Positions 17,832 through 26,659 of a stretch of DNA of 64,000 nt are shown one piece after another. Source of the stretch: an uncultured Bacilli bacterium (GTDB lineage Bacteria; Bacillota_I; Bacilli_A; RF39; UBA660); the NCBI GenBank assembly GCA_934167665.1, contig CAKPLN010000002.1, forward strand, positions 124,001-188,000, written 5' to 3'. A program made the translations under genes and the position numbers. The notes below the pieces were generated by a model. It was not told the DNA's origin. It was given only the letters and a program-made list of their open reading frames with translations, and searched no databases. Numbering within the stretch: the first letter of the stretch is position 1; every line of letters starts with the position of its first letter.

Positions 17832-17895
17832 TCTTGACACCTCCTTTTGGACTATATTCGGCTGCTTAAGCAGCAAGGAGTATTTTTGAATACTC
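17832..17895 (-). ncRNA. S6:S18 ribosomal protein leader
   Basis: The 5' untranslated region of rpsF contains a hairpin GAGTATT/AATACTC, then a GCTGC-TTAA-GCAGC hairpin immediately followed by CCGA. The CCG element beside a hairpin is characteristic of the S6:S18-binding leader, which represses the operon when the dimer is in excess. It starts about seven bases after a strong promoter. Confidence 0.75.
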
Positions 17896-17901
17896 GGATG
17901 T

Positions 17902-17930
17902 ATTATAGCAAAGATATATTTTTTTGTCTA
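17902..17930 (-). promoter_or_regulatory. Promoter of the rpsF-ssb-rpsR operon
   Basis: TAGACA (17925-17930) and TATAAT (17902-17907), spacing 17, place the transcription start at the beginning of the leader RNA. Confidence 0.8.
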
Positions 17931-18024
17931 CGTTTTTTATAACTTTATTTGCTTTTATAGTTATATTATTCAATAATTAATACTATATTTTTATAAATCT
18001 AACTTAAAACTCAGTTGTTTTTTA

Positions 18025-18798
18025 TTATTTGTCATTATAGAAGCAACCAACGAAGTTTTGACCAATAGGTTTTTCTTCTTTTTTTACCTCGGAAGTATGT
18101 GAGTAGTAAGTTTGATCTTTATAAGTATCAATAGGGCTTACTGTAATATGACTTTCATCAATGATTAATTGATTTTTTATAGCAGTGACTAAATCAATAT
18201 GATATAACCCATTTTCTTCGTTAAGGCAATCTTTCCATACTTCTTTGTTAGTAGCCCATTTAGGATATTGATCATATATATAAGAATCTTTTTTGATACA
18301 ACTTCCTATGTATGCGTATAGATCTTCTTTTTTACTGTTATATTCTTTTATAAGGCATTTCTCAGTATAGAAGGGAACTTTTCTATTTATTTGAGAGGCA
18401 CCACAATGAGATACAGCTACTACTTTCTGCACTTTATCTTCAATTATTAAAACAGGACAGTCTGCCATACGATGCCCTATAACAACCTTGGAATCAGAAG
18501 ATGTTAATATTAAAATATCACATGGTATTTTTTCTTCCCATAAATCGGCTTTATCTAAATTAATTTCACTTACTTTTTTAAAAGAACCATCAGCATAGTC
18601 TTTAATAAATTCAACATCTTTTTGTGTTGGTTGAAGCATTTTTTTACCGTCAAAATTAAATTTTTTACCTATTTTTTCACGTACTTTTAATAAATCTCTT
18701 CGAATGTCTTCATCTGTATAAGATGCCGGATAAAATTTTTTACTTTTGCTCATGACTCCATCTTGATTATTTGTCTCAAAGATTACTAGTTCTTTCAT
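18025..18798 (-). CDS. YfiH/YlmD-type laccase-domain (Cu-oxidase_4) protein
   Basis: The 257-residue protein belongs to the polyphenol-oxidase/laccase-domain family, several members of which act as purine nucleoside phosphorylase or adenosine deaminase. Conserved metal and active-site elements are HRMADCPVLI, VVAVSHCGASQIN and AYIGSCIKKDSYIY, matching the family ADCxPVLL, HAGWRG and IGPCI. The usual GWRG is changed to GASQ, so catalysis may differ. It lies between rpsF and ychF, a location not typical for the family in B. subtilis. Confidence 0.78.
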   Translation of the reverse strand: MKELVIFETNNQDGVMSKSKKFYPASYTDEDIRRDLLKVREKIGKKFNFDGKKMLQPTQKDVEFIKDYADGSFKKVSEINLDKADLWEEKIPCDILILTSSDSKVVIGHRMADCPVLIIEDKVQKVVAVSHCGASQINRKVPFYTEKCLIKEYNSKKEDLYAYIGSCIKKDSYIYDQYPKWATNKEVWKDCLNEENGLYHIDLVTAIKNQLIIDESHITVSPIDTYKDQTYYSHTSEVKKEEKPIGQNFVGCFYNDK

Positions 18799-18858
18799 AT
18801 ATTTTCCTTCTACCTTATTTTTTTATAGATTGCTTGTATTTTTTAATATGTAAATACA

Positions 18859-19959
18859 TTAAACGTTAAATCTAAAATGGCAAATATCTCCATCTTGCAT
18901 CAAATATTCTTTTCCTTCAAGTCTTGCTTTACCAGCTTCCTTTACTTTTAACTCACTTCCATAAGCAATTAAATCATTATAAGATATAACCTCTGCTCTT
19001 ATGAAACCTTTTTCAAAATCAGTATGGATAATTCCAGCACATTCTTTAGCATTCATTCCTTTTTTGAATGTCCAAGCTCTTACCTCATCTTTTCCTACTG
19101 TGAAGTATGTTGCTAATCCTAAAATTTCATATGTTGCTGTTATTAATTTATCTAATCCTGATCCATCTAAGCCTAAACCTTCTAACATTTCTTCTTTTTC
19201 TTCTTTTGTTAATTCGCTTAGTTCTTCTTCTACTTTAGCACATAAGCTGACTACTTTAGAGCCTTCTTTTTTAGCATAATCTTTTACTAAATTTACGTAT
19301 TCGTTATCTTCTTTTCCTAAATCATCTTCTTTAATATTAGCTAAATAAATAATGGGCTTTAATGTTAAAAAACTATATGATTTGATTACTTTTTTTTCTT
19401 CTTCTGATAACTTTAACTGTCTTAATGGAATGTTCTCCTCTAGGGCTTTTTTTGATTTTTCTAAAATTTCAACTTCTAATAAATCATCTTTATTTTTGGT
19501 TGTTCTAGCTTTCTTTGCTACTTTTTCTAGGCGATTATTAATAATATCTAAATCAGCTATTGCTAACTCTAGATTTATTGTTTCAATATCTCTTATTGGG
19601 TCAACATTGCCATCAACATGAATTATTTTTCCATCTGTAAAACATCTTACAACTTCAACAATTGCATCAACCTCACGAATATGAGATAAAAATTTATTTC
19701 CTAATCCTTCTCCTTTAGAAGCACCTTTTACTAATCCAGCAATATCTGTAAACTCATAAGATGTTGGAATATAACGATTTGGTTCATACATTTCTTTTAA
19801 TTTTTCCATTCTTTTATCTGGAACAGTAACTACACCTACATTAGGTTCTATTGTTGCGAAAGGATAATTTTCGGCTAATATTTTTTGATTTGTAATGGCA
19901 TTAAATAAAGTTGATTTTCCAACATTTGGTAACCCAACAATGCCTGCTGTTAAACTCAT
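18859..19959 (-). CDS. ychF: Redox-regulated ATPase YchF (OBG-type)
   Basis: The 366-residue protein has a TRAFAC-class P-loop GLPNVGKSTLFNAITNQ near the N-terminus, the switch segment DIAGLVKGASKGEGLGN, and a C-terminal TGS domain ending DICHFRFNV. YchF prefers ATP and binds ribosomes. The start MSLTAGIVG follows AAGAGG; the reading frame stays open upstream but there is no ribosome-binding site there. Its place between parB and rpsF agrees with yyaF in B. subtilis. Confidence 0.96.
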   Translation of the reverse strand: MSLTAGIVGLPNVGKSTLFNAITNQKILAENYPFATIEPNVGVVTVPDKRMEKLKEMYEPNRYIPTSYEFTDIAGLVKGASKGEGLGNKFLSHIREVDAIVEVVRCFTDGKIIHVDGNVDPIRDIETINLELAIADLDIINNRLEKVAKKARTTKNKDDLLEVEILEKSKKALEENIPLRQLKLSEEEKKVIKSYSFLTLKPIIYLANIKEDDLGKEDNEYVNLVKDYAKKEGSKVVSLCAKVEEELSELTKEEKEEMLEGLGLDGSGLDKLITATYEILGLATYFTVGKDEVRAWTFKKGMNAKECAGIIHTDFEKGFIRAEVISYNDLIAYGSELKVKEAGKARLEGKEYLMQDGDICHFRFNV

Positions 19960-19983
19960 ATATATACCTCTTTTCTTCTTATA

Positions 19984-20012
19984 ATTATACCATGCAAACT
20001 TTGAAATATAAA
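19984..20012 (-). promoter_or_regulatory. Probable promoter for ychF
   Basis: TATAAT (19984-19989) is well placed before the ychF start; the -35 at 20007-20012 (TTTATA) is weak, with 17-base spacing. Confidence 0.5.
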
Positions 20013-20063
20013 GGTTTCCACAATATTTTATATAATAAATCATAGCTAACTAATGGGACAATT

Positions 20064-20093
20064 CAATAAAAAAAGCACCATTAGGTGCTAAAT
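20064..20093 (-). terminator. Rho-independent terminator after the AbgT-family gene
   Basis: On the minus strand AGCACC-TAAT-GGTGCT is followed by seven T. The stem begins at the stop codon of the transporter gene and ends the noc-proximal parA-parB-mscS run. Confidence 0.85.
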
Positions 20094-21692
20094 AGTTGGA
20101 TATACGTGTGGTCCAATTGGTAAGCCTGTGATGTACCAACCAATTACTAATAATATCCATGTTAATGATATTAATACAAAATATGGTGTAATCATACTTA
20201 ATGATTTCTTTATCGTATATGGCCTATTTTTATTTAAATTATAAATATTTAAATATCCTAAATAAATTACAAAGTTGGCCAATAATGGTGTATATCCTGT
20301 AGTAATAGAACCTCCAGCTCTCATAATTATTTGAGCAAATTCTGGAGAAATATTTGATTGCATAAACATAGGAACTACAATTGGTGCAAATATTATCCAT
20401 TTTGAAGCTGCTCCAGTAATGAAGAAATTAGCTAAACCAATAAATATTATTGTGATAATGATTAATGGTATTCCTGTAAATTCAAGGAATCCTAATAGAT
20501 TAGCTAACCAGGCAGTTATAACTGTACCTATGTTACTTTTTTTAAAGATTGCTATAAACTGAGCAGATACAAACATAAGCATAAATATTTGACCTAAATT
20601 AGAAAAATTTTCACTTGCTTTAGTTATCAATTTATTATCATTTTGAATTGAATGAGAACCAAAACCATATGCAAGTCCTGTTAGGAAGAATAGTAATGAC
20701 ATCATATAAGTAAAACCATCTTGAAAGTATGAATTTGCTCCAAAAAGTTGATTTAAATAAGTATTTTCAGTCATATCTAGTAACATACCTGAGTATGGTA
20801 AGTTAGGAATAATTGTATAAATGAAGGCTATAATAACTACAATTGCTGTTATTAAAGCGTATTTTAAACCCATGTTTTCTCTTTTTTCTTGTTCAATTTT
20901 ATTTTGATCATCTAATTCAAGATCTAATAGTTGGTATTGTTCAGTTTTTGAATTTTCCTCTTCTTTTTTATACTTTCCAATTCTTGGAGCAATCACTTTT
21001 TCAATTATAATAGTACCTATTACAGATAAAATTATGGTGGCTGCTATTATAAATATTAAGTTAGAACTTAATGAAATATGTTTAGTTTCATAGATTAGCC
21101 TTGTTGCACTTCTAGTGTATTCTAATAAAGAAACTTCCATTGTTCCTATAAAAATAGAAACGCCATAACCAAATGATACTCCACAGAAAGCTGTAACTAT
21201 TCCTAAAATAGGATTACGATCATTTATAAAGTAAATCAGTGCTGCTAGGGGAATTAAAATAGCATAACCTATTTCATTTATCAATGTTGAACAGGTAGCA
21301 ATAAAAATTATAATGAATGTTAGTAATTCTTTTGGTATTTTCTTTAATACTCGTCTTGAAAAAGTTTCAATGAACCCTGTTGATTGGGCTATTGTTATTC
21401 CAATTAAAGCAATTAATAGCATCCCTAATGGTGCAAAACTTATAAAATTTTTAGTTGCATTACTAATTATGAATTTCATTCCATCGAAACTTAAAAGGTT
21501 TTCTACAGCTACTAGAGTTGGTTCTAATTCGTTTGTATTGGAATTAACAATATTATATGTAGCCTGCATTTCAAATGCTGAAAGAATAGAACTTAGTATT
21601 ACTACGGCAAATGTCATAATTAATACTGATGTTATTGGATTTAAATAAAATTTTTTTAATTTTAATTTTCTCTTTTCTTGCATTTTATTCAT
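20088..21692 (-). CDS. AbgT-family transporter
   Basis: Integral membrane protein of 534 residues with about 11-13 hydrophobic helices. Family features include GFIETFSRRVLKKIPKELLT followed by helices containing INEIGYAILIPLAALIYF, then a second half with AASKWIIFAPIVVPMF and AGGSITTGYTPLLANF. Known members transport p-aminobenzoyl-glutamate or export antimetabolites, but the substrate here is unknown. It overlaps DUF951 by eight bases and is likely the end of the parA-parB operon. This gene is not part of the usual B. subtilis arrangement. Confidence 0.82.
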   Translation of the reverse strand: MNKMQEKRKLKLKKFYLNPITSVLIMTFAVVILSSILSAFEMQATYNIVNSNTNELEPTLVAVENLLSFDGMKFIISNATKNFISFAPLGMLLIALIGITIAQSTGFIETFSRRVLKKIPKELLTFIIIFIATCSTLINEIGYAILIPLAALIYFINDRNPILGIVTAFCGVSFGYGVSIFIGTMEVSLLEYTRSATRLIYETKHISLSSNLIFIIAATIILSVIGTIIIEKVIAPRIGKYKKEEENSKTEQYQLLDLELDDQNKIEQEKRENMGLKYALITAIVVIIAFIYTIIPNLPYSGMLLDMTENTYLNQLFGANSYFQDGFTYMMSLLFFLTGLAYGFGSHSIQNDNKLITKASENFSNLGQIFMLMFVSAQFIAIFKKSNIGTVITAWLANLLGFLEFTGIPLIIITIIFIGLANFFITGAASKWIIFAPIVVPMFMQSNISPEFAQIIMRAGGSITTGYTPLLANFVIYLGYLNIYNLNKNRPYTIKKSLSMITPYFVLISLTWILLVIGWYITGLPIGPHVYPTI

Positions 21693-21885
21693 CCTCCGTA
21701 ATTATTTTTTTTAATTTTTTATTAAACTCAATTCGCGGAATTAGAATTACTCTGCCACAATTAAGACATTTAATTTTAATATCGGCTCCTAGTCGTGTAA
21801 TTTCCCATTTATTACTACCACAAGGATGGGGTTTTTTCATTATTACTTTTGTACCTAGATTATATTCTAAATTTTTATTTTCCAT
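21685..21885 (-). CDS. DUF951 family small protein
   Basis: The 66-residue protein has the family pattern LGTKVIMKKPHPCGSNKWEITRLGADIKIKCLNCGRVILIPR, here abbreviated to the key parts KKPHPCGSN and CLNCGR. Three cysteines and a His could hold a metal ion. DUF951 genes often sit between a mechanosensitive-channel gene and ychF in Firmicutes. The function is not established. It overlaps mscS by 11 bases and the transporter gene by eight. Confidence 0.85.
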   Translation of the reverse strand: MENKNLEYNLGTKVIMKKPHPCGSNKWEITRLGADIKIKCLNCGRVILIPRIEFNKKLKKIITEDE

Positions 21886-22687
21886 TATGCACCTCTACTT
21901 GTGGGAATGGTATAGTTATATCGGCTTTATCTAAGGCTTTCTTAATTTCTTTTCTTAGTAATCTTTCAACAGCATAATGTTGCATTGATTTTACTTTAAC
22001 TGTAACTCTGTAGATTACTGAAGAGTCCCCTAGATTTGTTATACCTAGTACTTCAACTGGTCCTGTTGCATCCTTTATATTACCAGTAAGTTTTTTAGCT
22101 AAATCATTTAATACTTTTTCTACTTCTTCTGGTGTATATTCATAGCCAACACCTACGTCAACTATAGCTAGAGAATCAGCAAGACTATAATTGATGACTT
22201 TATCCATATAACGATTAGATATTATTTTTATAGCACCTTTATAGTCTTTTATTTGGGTAGTTTTTAGACCTAAGAATATTACTTCTCCTAAAAATCCATC
22301 TACTTCTATTATGTCTCCAACATCATACTGTTCTTCAGCTATTATGGAAATTCCAGCAATTATATCCTTGGCTATGTCTTGAAGGGCTAAACCTATAATT
22401 GCTGTTGTTATACCAAAACCAGCTATTATTGATTTTATATTTATTCCACAAACTGATAAAATAGCTAAAATTACTAATATTAATATTATATATTTTATTA
22501 TATTTAAAATGAGTATTTTTAAAGTTGTAACACGTTGTTTATGAAACTTTAAACCTATTTTATCAACCCGAATACTTTTATCTAATATTTTTTTTATTGC
22601 AAAGTAAGATATAAATCCTATTGTTGCATAAACTATTGGAAGGATAATATACTTTAAATTAATGGTTATATCAAATAATTTAACCAT
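21875..22687 (-). CDS. mscS: MscS-family mechanosensitive ion channel
   Basis: The 270-residue protein has three or four N-terminal helices, then the conserved pore-to-beta-domain region GFGITTAIIGLALQDIAKD, followed by GDIIEVDGFLGEVIFLGLKTT. These match the TM3 and Sm-like domain of MscS. It releases solutes on hypo-osmotic shock. It lies 10 bases downstream of parB and is probably in its operon. Confidence 0.92.
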   Translation of the reverse strand: MVKLFDITINLKYIILPIVYATIGFISYFAIKKILDKSIRVDKIGLKFHKQRVTTLKILILNIIKYIILILVILAILSVCGINIKSIIAGFGITTAIIGLALQDIAKDIIAGISIIAEEQYDVGDIIEVDGFLGEVIFLGLKTTQIKDYKGAIKIISNRYMDKVINYSLADSLAIVDVGVGYEYTPEEVEKVLNDLAKKLTGNIKDATGPVEVLGITNLGDSSVIYRVTVKVKSMQHYAVERLLRKEIKKALDKADITIPFPQVEVHNGK

Positions 22688-22697
22688 ATTTTACCTC

Positions 22698-23597
22698 CTA
22701 ATTTTCTAGATTCATTATTTCTAATAATCTATTTAAATCATTACCATTAACAAAACTTATTTCTATTTTGTTATTTGATATTTTTACTTTTGTTCCTAGT
22801 TTTTCACATAGTTCATTTTCTATATACTCATATTCTGTTGGAACGTGAGCTTTTTTATTTATTACATGTGTTCTGATAAATTTTTCATTTGATTTTGTTA
22901 AATCTTCTAGCTGACGAACACTTAGTTCTTCATCGGATACTCTTTTTGCTAAGTTAATTTGTTGTTCTCTATTTTCTAACTTACTAATTATTCTAGCATG
23001 TCCCATGCTTATTTCTTTTTTACTTAGTGACTTTTGAACTTCGTCTGGAAGTGTTAATAGACCTAACATATTAGTAATATGACTACGACTCTTACCTAAT
23101 CTTTTGGCTAATTCATCTTGCGTTAAGCCAAGTGATTCTTGTAATTTTTTATAGGCTGTTGCTTCTTCTATAGCATTTAGATTTTCTCTTTGTAAGTTTT
23201 CTAACAAAGCAATTTCCATCATTTCAGTATCTGAAAAATCTCTAATTATGGCAGGTATTTCATCTAGTCCAGCTAATTTACTGGCTTTTACTCTACGTTC
23301 TCCTGCTATTATTTCATAGCCTTTTATACTTTTCTTAACAATAATTGGCTGAAAAACACCGTGTTCTTTTATTGAAATAGACAATTCTTTTAAAGCTTCC
23401 TCATCAAAGACCTTTCTAGGCTGATAAGGATTACTTCTCAATTCATCTATTTTTAACATTTCTATTTCTTCTTTTGATGTTTCATCAAGAATTCGCTCTT
23501 CTACTTTACTATAGTCCATTGGTTCATTAAAAAATAGTTCTTCTAATCCTCTACCTAATGCTCTTCTCTTATTGTTATTTGTTTCCATTTCTTGCAA
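22698..23597 (-). CDS. parB: Chromosome partitioning protein ParB (Spo0J)
   Basis: The 299-residue CTP-dependent clamp loads at parS and spreads along DNA. It has a basic N-terminus (RRALGRGLEELF, the ParA-stimulating region), the CTPase motif AGERRVKAS, an HTH (about 158-182) and a C-terminal dimerisation domain. Specificity positions Arg171 and Gly199 match parS-type readers. The TTG at 23597 fits the AAGGA ribosome-binding site best; an ATG three codons later is possible. It overlaps parA by 23 bases. Its likely targets are the sites at 42.2-43.3 kb. Confidence 0.95.
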   Translation of the reverse strand: MQEMETNNNKRRALGRGLEELFFNEPMDYSKVEERILDETSKEEIEMLKIDELRSNPYQPRKVFDEEALKELSISIKEHGVFQPIIVKKSIKGYEIIAGERRVKASKLAGLDEIPAIIRDFSDTEMMEIALLENLQRENLNAIEEATAYKKLQESLGLTQDELAKRLGKSRSHITNMLGLLTLPDEVQKSLSKKEISMGHARIISKLENREQQINLAKRVSDEELSVRQLEDLTKSNEKFIRTHVINKKAHVPTEYEYIENELCEKLGTKVKISNNKIEISFVNGNDLNRLLEIMNLEN

Positions 23598-24363
23598 TCA
23601 CTTCCTTTGCTAAATTTATATAAGCTTCTGAACCTCTGCTTTTAGGATCATATGCTATAATAGGTTCTCCGTGTGATGGAGCCTCTGTTAATCTTACTAG
23701 CCTTGGAATAATTGTATTATAAACCTTTTCTTTGAAGAATTTTCTAATGTCTTCAACTACTTCAAATCCTAAATTTGTTCTTGAATCTAACATTGTTAAT
23801 AAAACACCTTCAATATCTAAAGTTGGATTTAAAGTTTTCTGAGCTAACATAATTGTTTTCAATAATTGTGTAATTCCTTCTAACGCAAAGAACTCACATT
23901 GTACCGGAATAATAACAGAATTAGATGCTGTTAAAGCATTAGTAGTTATAACGCCTAATGAAGGAGGACAATCAATTATAATATAGTCAAAACTATCTCT
24001 TATATCTTGAAGACGTATTTTTAATTGTTCACCTTTTGAAAAACCATTTTCATGCTTACTTTTTTCTACTAATTCTATATCTACTCCAGCTAAATTAATA
24101 GTTGCTGGCAAAACATATAAATTTTTATATTTAGTTTTAATCATTGCTTCTGTTACATCGCATTCTCCTATTAAAACGTCATAAATACTTTTTTCTATGT
24201 CTCCTTTATTTATTCCCACACCAGTAGTTGTATTTCCTTGAGGATCTAAGTCTATTAATAATACTTTTTTACCTAATACTGCTAGTGATGCAGAAAGATT
24301 GATACTAGTGGTTGTTTTTCCTACTCCACCTTTTTGATTTACTAATGATATAACCTTTCCCAT
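23575..24363 (-). CDS. parA: Chromosome partitioning ATPase ParA (Soj)
   Basis: Deviant Walker A ATPase of 262 residues, with VNQKGGVGKTTTSINLS at the N-terminus, the DLDPQGNTTTG segment and DCPPSLG. ParA drives origin segregation and in B. subtilis also controls DnaA activity, which is relevant because parS and DnaA sites abut in this window. The start MGKVISLV follows GGGTGAT; an upstream ATG in frame has no ribosome-binding site. Confidence 0.95.
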   Translation of the reverse strand: MGKVISLVNQKGGVGKTTTSINLSASLAVLGKKVLLIDLDPQGNTTTGVGINKGDIEKSIYDVLIGECDVTEAMIKTKYKNLYVLPATINLAGVDIELVEKSKHENGFSKGEQLKIRLQDIRDSFDYIIIDCPPSLGVITTNALTASNSVIIPVQCEFFALEGITQLLKTIMLAQKTLNPTLDIEGVLLTMLDSRTNLGFEVVEDIRKFFKEKVYNTIIPRLVRLTEAPSHGEPIIAYDPKSRGSEAYINLAKEVIARNGNK

Positions 24364-24431
24364 GTAATCACCCATTTTCATTTTACTTAATTATTGTATC
24401 AAATAATATATTTTTTTTAAATGTTTTTCAT

Positions 24432-24457
24432 AAAAAAAGTAGATTTTTATCTACTTT
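24432..24457 (-). terminator. Rho-independent terminator after noc
   Basis: On the minus strand AAAGTAGAT-AAAA-ATCTACTTT is followed by further T residues, 16 bases after the noc stop codon. Confidence 0.8.
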
Positions 24458-24472
24458 ATATTTTTTCTACTT

Positions 24473-25834
24473 TTACTTATCAATTTTAATAATGACTTGG
24501 TATGTTTTACCAAAATCCATCTCGTCTATACTAATTTTTACACCAGATGCTTCCATTTCAGATACTAGTTCTTTTATTCTATTTATTGCTAGTTGAGAAT
24601 TATTTGAAGACGTTGGTGTTGAAGAAACATTAAGCATAGTGTCATTATACATAGATGACATTTGATTTTTATTGTGTTGATTATTTAAATTTTGAGGTAA
24701 CTTTATATTTTCAATTTCTGATGGTTTAAAGTAACCAGTTGATTCATTATCGTCTTTACCTGAAAATTTAACTGGAGCTTGATGAGATGATTCAACTTGT
24801 GCACTTTTACTTTCAGGTTGTTGATTTATACTCGGATATGAAGTATCTGAAATATTCAATAAATTATCTAGGGCACCAGCTTGATTTTTTGGTGGAGCAC
24901 TAATGTCAAGAGCATTTTCTTGAATATTTTTAATATCAACAGGACTAACTGATGAGGTTGTATAATAATCAGTCCTTGTATTAGCATTATTTTTTTGCTC
25001 TAGCTCATCTTTATCTATTTCACCGTAATTAACTATTAAATCATCATTTTTCATATTAGGCATCTCTTCCCCTATCGGAGGAGCAATTTTTATTTCTCCA
25101 TATTTTGGCTGTTCGTTATTTCCAATATTTGTTGGTGTTAGTGGTGCATAATTTATTGATGATGACACCGATGGTATTGAGACATACTGTTCACCTGACT
25201 GATCATCTGAATCAGAATCATTTTTAGGATATAGTTTATTTATTTCATCTTCTAAATTACGAACTGTCATTTTATTATTAATAACTTTTTTTAATAATTC
25301 GCTTTGTTTCTTGGAATCTGTTACATTTAGTAAAGCTCTAGCATGTCTTTCTGAGATTTGTTCTTTTAATAAAGCGTCTTGTACCTCATCTGGTAGGGCA
25401 AGTAACCTAAGTTTATTAGCAACTGATGATTGACTTTTACCCATTGTTTTAGCAAGTTCTTCTTGAGTCATCTGATCTATTTCAAGGATTTTTTGATAAG
25501 TTCTAGCTTCTTCTATAGGGTTTAAATTTTTTCTTTGAAGATTTTCAAGTAAGGCTACTTTTGAGCTTTCTTTATCATCTAAATCTCTAATTATGGCAGG
25601 AATTCTAGTTAAACCAGCTAAAGCTGAGGCTTTGTATCTTCTTTCACCAGCAATAATTTCATATTTTCCATTCACATTTCTTACAATTATAGGTTGAATT
25701 ACTCCATGTTCTTTTATAGAGACAGCCAATTCCTTCAAAGCTTTTTCATCAAATACTTCACGTGGTTGAAAACGATTAGGAATTATATCATCTAAGTATA
25801 AGTATACTACTTCATCTTTTGTTTCTTGATTCAT
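24473..25834 (-). CDS. noc: Nucleoid occlusion protein Noc with a long disordered insert
   Basis: ParB-family protein in the noc position (between rsmG and parA). It has the CTPase motif AGERRYKAS (about 62-70), an HTH with Noc-type specificity residues Gln135, Lys141 and Arg163 (Ala146 is ParB-like), and a C-terminal dimerisation segment (about 412-453). B. subtilis Noc has about 283 residues; here 453, because residues about 203-411 form a Ser/Asn/Pro/Gln-rich, low-complexity linker. The N-terminal amphipathic membrane-targeting helix is absent: the protein starts MNQETKDEVVYLYLDDI. Its likely sites are the ATTTCCCGGGAAAT sequences near 42-45 kb. Confidence 0.9.
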   Translation of the reverse strand: MNQETKDEVVYLYLDDIIPNRFQPREVFDEKALKELAVSIKEHGVIQPIIVRNVNGKYEIIAGERRYKASALAGLTRIPAIIRDLDDKESSKVALLENLQRKNLNPIEEARTYQKILEIDQMTQEELAKTMGKSQSSVANKLRLLALPDEVQDALLKEQISERHARALLNVTDSKKQSELLKKVINNKMTVRNLEDEINKLYPKNDSDSDDQSGEQYVSIPSVSSSINYAPLTPTNIGNNEQPKYGEIKIAPPIGEEMPNMKNDDLIVNYGEIDKDELEQKNNANTRTDYYTTSSVSPVDIKNIQENALDISAPPKNQAGALDNLLNISDTSYPSINQQPESKSAQVESSHQAPVKFSGKDDNESTGYFKPSEIENIKLPQNLNNQHNKNQMSSMYNDTMLNVSSTPTSSNNSQLAINRIKELVSEMEASGVKISIDEMDFGKTYQVIIKIDK

Positions 25835-25873
25835 GAAGATCCCTCTTTTCTATTCTTTTACCCTTATATGATT

Positions 25874-25902
25874 ATTATATATTATTTTTCAATACTTTTC
25901 AA
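25874..25902 (-). promoter_or_regulatory. Promoter for noc
   Basis: TTGAAA (25897-25902) and TATAAT (25874-25879) with 17-base spacing, about 40 bases upstream of the noc start. Confidence 0.7.
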
Positions 25903-25987
25903 TTTTTTTTGTTTTTGAAACTTGATAGTTACTGCAAATTATATTCTAATATACTATTATAATATAATACTAAATACTTTTTATTTC

Positions 25988-26018
25988 AAAAAAAATATAC
26001 ATTTTGTATGTAAATGTA
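25988..26018 (-). terminator. Probable terminator after rsmG
   Basis: On the minus strand TACATTT and AAATGTA arms (7-bp stem, 7-base loop) are followed by TATTTTTTTT, directly after the rsmG stop codon. Confidence 0.6.
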
Positions 26019-26023
26019 CATTT

Positions 26024-26659
26024 TTATTTATTAGTAATAATTATTATACTACGCTTACTATTTTCCTTAGGAAGAGTAAACTCCTCTATTTTAACTATTT
26101 TATACTTTGAATTTAATTCCTTATAAACTTCTTCAGTTAGTTCTTTTTCTATGTCACCTTTCATAGCGATTAGTTGACCATCTTTTTTTAATAAATGCAT
26201 AGTATATGATGTTAATTTACTTATATTCGCTACTGCTCTAGCTGTTACTACATCATATTTTTCTTTTAAATCTTCACTTCTTGTATGAATGGCTTTTATT
26301 TCAGTTAAGTTAAGTTCTTTAATAATAGTATTTAAATAGTTTACTCTTTTTTGTAATGAATCAACTAATGTTACTTTTAAATTGGGATAGACAATTTTTA
26401 ACACTACTCCTGGGAAGCCAGCTCCACTTCCTACATCACATAATGTTTCAACTTTATTTAAATCAATTACTTTTACTATCGTTAGACTATCATAAAAATG
26501 TTTTAAGTAAACATCTTCTTTTTCTATAATTCTTGTTAAATTGATTTTTTGATTCCATTCAAGTAATAAATTATAGAAGTGTTCTAATTTTTGTTCTTGA
26601 GCTTCTGTTAAAACTATACCTAACTTGGCTAGTTCTTCGATAAATTCTTTTTTAGTCAT
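26024..26659 (-). CDS. rsmG: 16S rRNA (guanine-527-N7) methyltransferase RsmG
   Basis: The 211-residue methyltransferase (formerly GidB) has the SAM-binding segment CDVGSGAGFPGVVLKIVYP and VTLVDSLQKRVNYL, and the Rossmann core with VTARAVANISKL. It modifies G527 in the 530 loop of 16S rRNA. The start overlaps the end of mnmG by eight bases, as part of the mnmE-mnmG-rsmG operon. Confidence 0.96.
   Translation of the reverse strand: MTKKEFIEELAKLGIVLTEAQEQKLEHFYNLLLEWNQKINLTRIIEKEDVYLKHFYDSLTIVKVIDLNKVETLCDVGSGAGFPGVVLKIVYPNLKVTLVDSLQKRVNYLNTIIKELNLTEIKAIHTRSEDLKEKYDVVTARAVANISKLTSYTMHLLKKDGQLIAMKGDIEKELTEEVYKELNSKYKIVKIEEFTLPKENSKRSIIIITNK

Noticed and set aside
20012..20023. DnaA box upstream of ychF
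   Set aside because: A single imperfect TTTCCACA in an AT-rich gap, with no cluster.
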